A stretch of DNA of 5,610 nt from Candidatus Elulimicrobium sp. (lineage in GTDB: Bacteria; Patescibacteriota; Minisyncoccia; Moranbacterales; UBA9337): NCBI GenBank assembly GCA_020722485.1, contig DYKS01000033.1, positions 1 to 5,610 of the forward strand. The letters are read 5' to 3'. This document shows, in pieces, positions 1 through 3,686 of the stretch. Numbering within the stretch: position 1 is the stretch's first letter; the number at the start of each line of letters is the position of its first letter. Both the position numbers and the translations under genes were made by a program. The notes under the pieces are model-generated. The model ran no database searches, was not told where the DNA came from, and was given only the letters and a program-made list of their open reading frames with translations.

Positions 1-179
1 TTCACCATAAGGTAGCCAGGACCCCAGTTGCCCGAGGCGTAAAGAAACGGCTGTTGATTGCGGGGCAAACTTGCCACCTCTTCGTTGGTCACCTTTTGGG
101 GGACTGCTCTCAGTTCCAGTACGTCGGCCTTCAAAACCTCAAGGGCTAGCCGGTTCAGCGTTGTATTACTGATCATCAT
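1..179 (-). CDS. Partial gene, 5' end only; possible phosphoribosyltransferase-like protein
   Basis: Only the first 59 codons are in the window; the gene runs off the left edge. Translation begins MMISNTTLNRLALEVLKADV and reaches a segment reading FLYASGNWGPGYLMV at about residues 43-57. That segment resembles the N-terminal 'F.L.SG..SPYY...' strand of orotate phosphoribosyltransferases, so a type I phosphoribosyltransferase is my best guess, but the PRPP-binding motif would lie outside the window and the name is not secure. The ATG at 179 is chosen because an AAAGGAG Shine-Dalgarno sequence (189-195) sits 9 bases upstream; the second ATG at 176 would be 12 bases away. GC content over 1-180 is about 53 percent by hand count, much higher than the core genes, and this is the only gene here with a clear ribosome binding site. 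Both facts would fit transfer or a different expression class. The reading frame is well supported; the function is weak. Confidence 0.6.
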   Translation of the reverse strand, partial: MMISNTTLNRLALEVLKADVLELRAVPQKVTNEEVASLPRNQQPFLYASGNWGPGYLMV

Positions 180-188
180 GACACATTT

Positions 189-195
189 CTCCTTT
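189..195 (-). promoter_or_regulatory. Shine-Dalgarno site of the partial left-edge gene
   Basis: Read on the minus strand this is AAAGGAG, 9 bases before the ATG at 179. It is the only canonical anti-16S match before any gene in the window and it decides the start codon. Confidence 0.7.
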
Positions 196-258
196 CTCCC
201 GTATTTGATTTTCAAGATGCAAATTGAGCCAAGCACCAGCTTGACCCTCCTCTAACAC

Positions 259-287
259 ATATTACATAAAAACAACGAAAAAAGCAA
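259..287 (-). promoter_or_regulatory. Sigma-70 type promoter of the partial left-edge gene
   Basis: On the minus strand there is a -35 box TTGCTT (282-287), a 17-base spacer and a -10 box TAATAT (259-264). Transcription would start near 252, leaving a leader of about 70 bases before the ATG at 179. The leader holds a small hairpin (CAAGC/GCTTG, 230-234 with 239-243). The promoter lies just beyond the terminator at 290-326, so the gene is probably a separate transcription unit. Prediction from box matches only. Confidence 0.5.
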
Positions 288-289
288 GT

Positions 290-326
290 TTTTAAAACAA
301 AAGCAGAAATTTGTTAGAATTTCTGC
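290..326 (-). terminator. Rho-independent terminator ending the rplS / tRNA-Leu / tRNA-Val unit
   Basis: A perfect 9-bp stem (GCAGAAATT at 303-311 pairing with AATTTCTGC at 318-326) closes a 6-base loop. On the minus strand it is followed at once by TTTTGTTTT, the expected U-tract. There is no comparable U-tract on the plus strand, so the direction is minus. It lies about 250 bases past the 3' end of tRNA-Val, and the intervening sequence is probably transcribed. Confidence 0.75.
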
Positions 327-576
327 AATAAATAAAAATAAAAAATTTTTCCTTTAATTCGCTGTGAAATTTTTTCGGGAAGCGAGAGTGAGGCAGGAAT
401 TTTTTCCCTTCTACCCTTTTCCTTCCCGCCCCGCCCGAACGGTTTGGGATTTTGCAAAATTTTAGATGTGGACAGCAAGATTGGCGAGCTGCGCTGTGCG
501 TGACAAGCCACAAAATCAATGGGCGGCGCTTTGCGCCACCCAAAAAATGGCTTCCAAAAAATCGGAACGCTGGTTC
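327..576 (-). other. Non-genic, GC-rich, hairpin-rich stretch after tRNA-Val; probable transcribed tail
   Basis: About 250 bases lie between the tRNA-Val 3' end and the terminator, with no convincing gene. By hand count 421-540 is about 57 percent GC, against about 30-40 percent in the core genes. Visible structure: a strong hairpin at 521-541 (9-bp stem, 3-base loop) whose one non-Watson-Crick pair is G-T on the minus strand but C-A on the plus strand, so minus-strand RNA folds better; a 12-base palindrome ATTTTGCAAAAT at 449-460; and a long-range 7-bp pairing CGGGAAG/CTTCCCG (376-382 with 422-428). I found none of the signature motifs of RNase P RNA, SRP RNA or tmRNA. A minus-strand open frame from 603 to 292 begins inside the tRNA and looks spurious. 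This could be a processed 3' trailer, an unrecognised small RNA or a decayed remnant. Confidence 0.4.
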
Positions 577-653
577 TGGTGGGTGATAGTGGACTCGAAC
601 CACTGACCCCTTCTTTGTAAGAGAAGTGCTCTAACCAACTGAGCTAATCACCC
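577..653 (-). tRNA. tRNA-Val (anticodon TAC), CCA encoded
   Basis: The minus strand folds into a full cloverleaf. The acceptor stem GGGTGAT/ATCACCC has 7 of 7 pairs. The D-arm stem is GCTC/GAGC, the anticodon stem CTTCT/AGAAG, and the T-arm AGTGG-TTCGAGT-CCACT. The anticodon loop is CTTACAA, giving TAC (positions 617-619), which reads GUA and by wobble other valine codons. The discriminator A73 and the 3' CCA are both encoded (577-580). It follows tRNA-Leu by 110 bases on the same strand. Confidence 0.97.
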
Positions 654-662
654 TTTTGTGAT

Positions 663-691
663 ATTCTAACAAATAAATCGCCACAAGAAAA
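663..691 (-). promoter_or_regulatory. Candidate extended -10 promoter immediately before tRNA-Val
   Basis: On the minus strand TAGAAT (663-668) is preceded by TGT (669-671), giving an extended -10 TGnTAGAAT. The -35 region at a 17-base spacing, TTTTCT (686-691), is weak, as is usual with extended -10 promoters. Transcription would start near 656, only about 3 bases before the mature tRNA 5' end at 653. Val could therefore be transcribed alone as well as from the rplS promoter. Confidence 0.4.
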
Positions 692-763
692 GTAATTTTT
701 ATCTACCATTAAAAAATAATTTTAAATTTTTAGTTCATCAACCAAAGCGCCAAAAACATTATG

Positions 764-844
764 TGGGAATAGAGGGACTCGAACCCTCACGCCAAAAGGC
801 CACGCCCCTCAAACGTGTGTGTATACCAATTCCACCATATTCCC
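764..844 (-). tRNA. tRNA-Leu (anticodon GAG), CCA not encoded
   Basis: On the minus strand the acceptor stem GGGAATA/TATTCCC pairs fully. The D-arm GTG...CAC contains the AATTGGTATA loop typical of leucine tRNAs. The anticodon stem CACGT/GCGTG closes the loop TTGAGGG, giving anticodon GAG (808-810), which reads CUC and CUU. A long class II variable arm is present (GCC-TTTT-GGC), as expected for leucine, followed by T-arm GAGGG-TTCGAGT-CCCTC. The discriminator is A (764). The next bases are CAT rather than CCA, so the tail must be added by a CCA-adding enzyme. It lies 48 bases after the rplS stop on the same strand. Confidence 0.96.
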
Positions 845-892
845 TAGCGTTCGCGTTAAACAAACTAATTTATTTGGTTTTCTTTTTTCAGA

Positions 893-1345
893 TTATTTAA
901 GAGAAGTAGACACTTTTTCTTCTTCTTTTTTTTCACTCTCCGCCGAAGCGGATTCTTTTTTTACTTCTTCTTTTTTCTTTGTTGCTTTATCGGATTCGAC
1001 TTCTGTGTATTTTAATTTTAAAGATTTGATAGATTTATCACGCACATAATATAGTTTCGCTCGTCTTACTTTCGCCCGCTTCACTTTTTCCACTTTTTCA
1101 ATAGAAGGAGAATACAGAGGAAATATCAGTTCCACACCCACGCCAAAAGACACTTTGCGAACCGTAATCATTGGAGAAGAACTTTGACGACCTTTAATGG
1201 CAATAACCATCCCTTCAAAAATTTGAATTCTTTCTTTGCCGGCTTCTTTGATTTTTCGATAAACTTTAACAACATCTCCCGAACGCAATTCCGGCAGATC
1301 TTTTTTTCTTTGATTTAAATTAAATTCTATAACTTTTTTATGCAT
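893..1345 (-). CDS. rplS: 50S ribosomal protein L19
   Basis: The 150-residue protein is L19 of the large ribosomal subunit, a small basic protein at the interface with the 30S subunit that forms part of an intersubunit bridge. Family landmarks are easy to see: 'LPELRSGDVVKVYRKI' (about 17-32), 'ERIQIFEGMVIAIKGR' (38-53), 'TVRKVSFGVGVELIFPLYSPSIEKVEKVKR' (61-90) and 'VRRAKLYYVRDK' (93-104). The usual protein is about 115 residues; here the core ends near 115 and a low-complexity Lys/Glu/Ser tail fills roughly 118-150. The ATG at 1345 is the natural start because family homology begins within the first residues; no Shine-Dalgarno sequence precedes it. The usual neighbours rpsP, rimM and trmD are absent. 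Instead rplS leads directly into two tRNA genes. It has a strong promoter at 1395-1423. Confidence 0.97.
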   Translation of the reverse strand: MHKKVIEFNLNQRKKDLPELRSGDVVKVYRKIKEAGKERIQIFEGMVIAIKGRQSSSPMITVRKVSFGVGVELIFPLYSPSIEKVEKVKRAKVRRAKLYYVRDKSIKSLKLKYTEVESDKATKKKEEVKKESASAESEKKEEEKVSTSLK

Positions 1346-1394
1346 AATTTTGGATATTAAAACAAAAAATGGCTTTATTCAAAAACCTTTGTTC

Positions 1395-1423
1395 ATCATA
1401 TAACAAGCGAATAAATTAGTCAA
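1395..1423 (-). promoter_or_regulatory. Strong sigma-70 type promoter of rplS and downstream tRNAs
   Basis: Minus strand: -35 TTGACT (1418-1423, 5 of 6 consensus), spacer of exactly 17 bases, -10 TATGAT (1395-1400, 5 of 6). Transcription would start near 1388, with a leader of about 43 bases before the rplS ATG. It is the best promoter match in the window, which suits a ribosomal protein and tRNA unit. It is back to back with the mscL promoter. Confidence 0.7.
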
Positions 1424-1437
1424 TAAGCGAAAAGCGA

Positions 1438-1466
1438 TTGCCTTTTTTTCTCGTCTGCGTTATTCT
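1438..1466 (+). promoter_or_regulatory. Candidate sigma-70 type promoter of mscL
   Basis: Plus strand: -35 TTGCCT (1438-1443), 17-base spacer, -10 TATTCT (1461-1466). Transcription would start near 1473, leaving a leader of about 36 bases before the ATG at 1509. The leader is AT-rich and has no Shine-Dalgarno match. Confidence 0.5.
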
Positions 1467-1508
1467 TTTCATAGTTAAACTTTAATTTTTTAAAAATTTC
1501 AAAAAATT

Positions 1509-1823
1509 ATGAAAGGATTTATTGAATTTATTCGAGAACAAGGAGTGATTGGATTAGCGGTCGGGTTTATTTTAGGAGGCGCTATTTCTAAATTAGTAGC
1601 ATCTTTGGTTAAAGACATCATTAATCCCTTTCTGGGAATAGTGCTGGGAGCGGTCAATAATTTAAACAATGTTGTTTTTCATCTTGGCAAAGCAGAAATT
1701 TTAATCGGCAATTTTGTCTCTGCTTTAATTGACTTTATCATTATCGCTTTCGTGATTTATTTCGGCGTAAAAAAATTGGGATTGGATCGTTTAGACAAAA
1801 AAAAGGATAAGGAAAAAAAATAG
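1509..1823 (+). CDS. mscL: Large-conductance mechanosensitive channel MscL, short form
   Basis: MscL is an inner-membrane homopentamer that opens under membrane tension and releases small solutes during hypo-osmotic shock. At 104 residues it is shorter than the roughly 136 residues of the E. coli protein. The amphipathic N-terminal helix (1-11) is followed by TM1, about 12-38, with the signature 'GLAVGFILGGAISKLVASLVKDIINPFLG'. Leu16 and Gly19 align with the E. coli pore constriction Leu19 and Gly22, while Phe20 takes the place of Val23. The periplasmic loop (about 45-63) is short. TM2 is about 65-87, and the protein ends in a lysine-rich tail 'KKKDKEKK'. The cytoplasmic C-terminal helical bundle is missing or reduced to this tail. 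It is a single-gene unit between a promoter at 1438-1466 and the hairpin at 1841-1870. No Shine-Dalgarno is visible; the ATG fits where family homology begins. Confidence 0.95.
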   Translation: MKGFIEFIREQGVIGLAVGFILGGAISKLVASLVKDIINPFLGIVLGAVNNLNNVVFHLGKAEILIGNFVSALIDFIIIAFVIYFGVKKLGLDRLDKKKDKEKK

Positions 1824-1840
1824 AAAAAAGTTGCGATCCG

Positions 1841-1870
1841 AAAAATCGCCAGATTTTTCTGGCAATTTTT
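1841..1870. terminator. Bidirectional terminator between convergent mscL and rpoD
   Basis: The core stem GCCAGA (1848-1853) pairs with TCTGGC (1858-1863) around a TTTT loop. Outside one C-A mismatch it is extended by TAAAAA-type pairs: the A-run at 1841-1845 pairs with the T-run at 1866-1870. On the plus strand the stem is followed by AATTTTTATT. On the minus strand it is followed by GATTTTT. It can therefore stop transcripts from mscL (stop codon ending at 1823) and from rpoD (stop codon at 1883). Confidence 0.8.
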
Positions 1871-1882
1871 ATTCTGTAAATT

Positions 1883-3238
1883 TTAATAGTCTTTTAATTT
1901 TCTGATTCCTTTATGTTCGCGTATTTTATCCAAAGCTTTGGCTTCAATTTGACGAATTCGTTCGCGAGTAACTCCAAATTCTTGTCCTACTTCTTCTAAT
2001 GTATGCGTCACTCCATCTTCTAAACCGAAACGGATTTTTAAAATTTTTTGTTCCCTGGGCGTTAACTCCTCTAAAATTTCCTTGACATGATTTTTTAAAA
2101 GACGGCGAGAAGCTAATTGATGCGGCATTACCACTTCCGTGTCTTCAATAAAATCACCTAAAACACTATCGTCATCGCTATCACCCACTGAAGTTTCCAA
2201 AGAAACTGTTTCTTGAGAAATTTTTTGAATGTGACGCACCTTGTCTACCTCTAATCCCATTTCCGCGGCAATTTCCTCGGTAAAAGGTTCTCGTCCTAAT
2301 TCCTGTACCAAATTTCTTGTCACTTGCGTATATTTATTGATAGTTTCTACCATATGCACCGGAATACGAATAGTGCGCGATTGATCGGCTAACGCTCTGG
2401 TAATTGCTTGGCGAATCCACCACGTAGCATAAGTAGAAAATTTATAACCACGCCGATAATCAAATTTTTCCACCGCCCGGAAAAGACCAATATTTCCTTC
2501 TTGAATTAAATCCAAAAGGGAAAGACTGCGTGTGCGACTGGCATATTTTTTAGCGATGCTTACCACTAATCGTAAATTAGCTTCCGTCAATTTTTGTTTA
2601 GCTGTTAAATCTCCTTGTTCATTTTTTTTAGCCAATTTAATTTCTTCCTCCGCTGTCAATAAAGAAACCTTGCCAATTTCCTTAAGATAAAGTTGAACCA
2701 GGTCAGATCCTTCATCTGAATGAATGTGATCTTCAGATATTTTTTTCTTAGCCGCTTCTTTTTTTTCTTGCTCATAGTCCCGCACTAATTTGTCTGTTTC
2801 TATCCGCAACATATCATTGGAACTAACAACTTTAATGCCAGAAACTTCCAGTTTTTCGTAAAGATTTTCCAGTTTTTCCAAATCCTCTTCTAGATCAGGC
2901 ATAATATGAATAATCTCATCTTCGGAAACGAAACCTCTTTGTCGCCCTCGTTCCATCAATTCTGCCACCGGATCAAATTTTTCTACCGCTTTTTCCTCCT
3001 TTAAATAAGATTTACTTTTCTTGACAGATGATTTCTTGATTGAACCCTTTTGAATATTTTTTTTGATTTTTTTCTTAGCAACAGGAGTTTTAATTATTTT
3101 TTTAGTTTTTTTAATAGTTAAACAACGAGTTTTAGCCGCTGTTCGAAGAGATTTTTTATTGTTCTTTTTTTTCAGAACAGATTTCTTTTTGATGGAAGTC
3201 TTCTTAATTTTTTTAGCTTTATTTTTTTTTATCCTCAT
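1883..3238 (-). CDS. rpoD: RNA polymerase primary sigma factor (sigma-70 / SigA)
   Basis: This 451-residue protein directs RNA polymerase to housekeeping promoters. Order of regions: a basic extension (1-80); a region 1.1-like domain (about 84-150, 'FDPVAELMERGRQRGFVSEDEI'); region 1.2 (about 178-210, 'DLVQLYLKEIGKVSLLTAEEE'); region 2 (about 213-290) with 'ANLRLVVSIAKKYASRTRSLSLLDLIQEGNIGL', the core-binding part, and 'YKFSTYATWWIRQAITRALADQ', which contacts and melts the -10 element; region 3 (about 297-375); and region 4 (about 385-451) with the helix-turn-helix 'LEEVGQEFGVTRERIRQIEAKAL' for the -35 box. Complete regions 1.2 to 4.2 mark a group 1 factor rather than an ECF or flagellar sigma. 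The extension has 33 lysines in 80 residues and no acidic residue. The ATG at 3238 has no Shine-Dalgarno; the next in-frame Met is residue 95, which would delete part of region 1.1. It lies downstream of dnaG on the same strand. Confidence 0.97.
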   Translation of the reverse strand: MRIKKNKAKKIKKTSIKKKSVLKKKNNKKSLRTAAKTRCLTIKKTKKIIKTPVAKKKIKKNIQKGSIKKSSVKKSKSYLKEEKAVEKFDPVAELMERGRQRGFVSEDEIIHIMPDLEEDLEKLENLYEKLEVSGIKVVSSNDMLRIETDKLVRDYEQEKKEAAKKKISEDHIHSDEGSDLVQLYLKEIGKVSLLTAEEEIKLAKKNEQGDLTAKQKLTEANLRLVVSIAKKYASRTRSLSLLDLIQEGNIGLFRAVEKFDYRRGYKFSTYATWWIRQAITRALADQSRTIRIPVHMVETINKYTQVTRNLVQELGREPFTEEIAAEMGLEVDKVRHIQKISQETVSLETSVGDSDDDSVLGDFIEDTEVVMPHQLASRRLLKNHVKEILEELTPREQKILKIRFGLEDGVTHTLEEVGQEFGVTRERIRQIEAKALDKIREHKGIRKLKDY

Positions 3239-3261
3239 AAAAACACAAAAATCGCAAACGC

Positions 3262-3281
3262 CGCGGAAAATTCCGTCCGCG
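3262..3281 (-). promoter_or_regulatory. GC-rich hairpin in the rpoD leader
   Basis: CGCGGA (3262-3267) pairs with TCCGCG (3276-3281) around an 8-base loop. The stem ends 23 bases before the rpoD start codon and stands out in AT-rich surroundings. It is followed by no T-run that would make it a terminator. In RNA it could affect translation start or stability; that role is inferred. Confidence 0.45.
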
Positions 3282-3353
3282 TCCGATTTATTTCTTATTT
3301 AATTTTATTACTTTCGCGCTTATTAATCACAATGATTGGTTATTAAAACTTTC

Positions 3354-3384
3354 ATTCTATCATCCCCGCATTTTATTTTGTCAT
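3354..3384 (-). promoter_or_regulatory. Candidate rpoD promoter overlapping the end of the palindromic element
   Basis: Minus strand: extended -10 TGATAGAAT (3354-3362) with TAGAAT as the -10 box. ATGACA (3379-3384) matches 5 of 6 bases of the -35 consensus but at a long 19-base spacing. Transcription would start near 3347, giving a leader of about 109 bases. A weaker alternative lies closer: TTGTGA (3327-3332), 16 bases, TAATAA (3305-3310). Confidence 0.35.
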
Positions 3385-3450
3385 TCCCGCGCAGGCGGGG
3401 ATCCAGAATTATTTGGTGAACTTCAGCGATAAACTAGATTCTGACAAAAT
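3362..3450. repeat. REP/MITE-like palindromic element
   Basis: The core is a GC-rich hairpin: ATTCCCGC (3383-3390), loop GCAG, GCGGGGAT (3395-3402), with one T-G wobble. A 9-base inverted repeat frames the element: ATTTTGTCA (3375-3383) and TGACAAAAT (3442-3450). An inner inverted pair CAGAAT (3404-3409) / ATTCTG (3438-3443) adds to the symmetry. Just outside, ATCCCCGC (3362-3369) is a second exact partner for GCGGGGAT. The 20-base core has the ATTCCC-N8-GGGAAT layout of the Neisseria dRS3 repeat with one base changed; similar 'gtcattcccgcg' palindromes are dispersed in many bacterial genomes. The resemblance is of form and does not show common descent. No transposase or clear target duplication is visible. 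Confidence 0.6.
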
Positions 3451-3686
3451 TTAAACCATAGTTATTTAATTATTACAAGAATGGCATAAAGGAGATTGAG
3501 AATTAAAAATTACTCTTATTAAACTTATAACTCAAAGTTTTCAAATTTTCCAAGTTATTAAACAAACAAAAACTGAGACGATTTTACATTCTACATTTTA
3601 TTAAATTCCCTATTTCGTTTATCTGCCAATATTTAATACAAAGTTTACTCCAATTTATTTCATCCGACAAATTATAAACTGCTTTT

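Larger units (their letters stand above)
3239..3686. other. Intergenic region between dnaG and rpoD (448 bases), no intact gene
   Basis: From right to left this holds an AT-rich part (about 3451-3686) without a clear terminator for dnaG. It contains a plus-strand frame at 3482-3601 that looks protein-like but is broken by stops. Next come the palindromic element (3362-3450), a candidate rpoD promoter, a small dyad AATCA-CAA-TGATT (3325-3337) and a GC-rich leader hairpin (3262-3281). I see no open frame longer than a few dozen codons that I would call a gene. Confidence 0.7.

Noticed and set aside
58..255. Plus-strand open frame of 65 codons
   Set aside because: Antisense to the left-edge gene and its promoter, with no start signal and no recognisable protein features.
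327..576. RNase P RNA, SRP RNA or tmRNA in the structured tail after tRNA-Val
   Set aside because: The signature motifs, such as GGAAGGAAGC-type SRP sequence or the P4 core of RNase P, are not present on either strand.
292..603. Minus-strand open frame of 103 codons (and a nested one at 314-511)
   Set aside because: It begins inside tRNA-Val, has no ribosome binding site, an atypical Cys/His/Arg-rich composition, and runs through the terminator hairpin. Tail-of-tRNA frames of this kind are frequent annotation artefacts.
819..1049. Plus-strand open frame of 76 codons
   Set aside because: Starts within tRNA-Leu and continues antisense to rplS; the Ser/Phe-rich product is the mirror of the Lys/Glu-rich L19 tail.
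3063..3302. Plus-strand open frame of 79 codons rich in Phe, Leu and Ile, resembling a membrane protein
   Set aside because: It is the antisense reading of the lysine-rich rpoD N-terminus; poly-AAA codons read backwards always give Phe-rich sequence.
3362..3402. CRISPR-like repetition of ATCCCCGC / ATTCCCGC
   Set aside because: Only two short non-identical arms, no regular spacers and no cas genes; these are hairpin arms.
3362..3450. Rho-independent terminator for dnaG
   Set aside because: The hairpin stem is GC-rich but is not followed by a clean T-run on the minus strand, and lies about 240 bases past the dnaG stop; a repeat element fits better.
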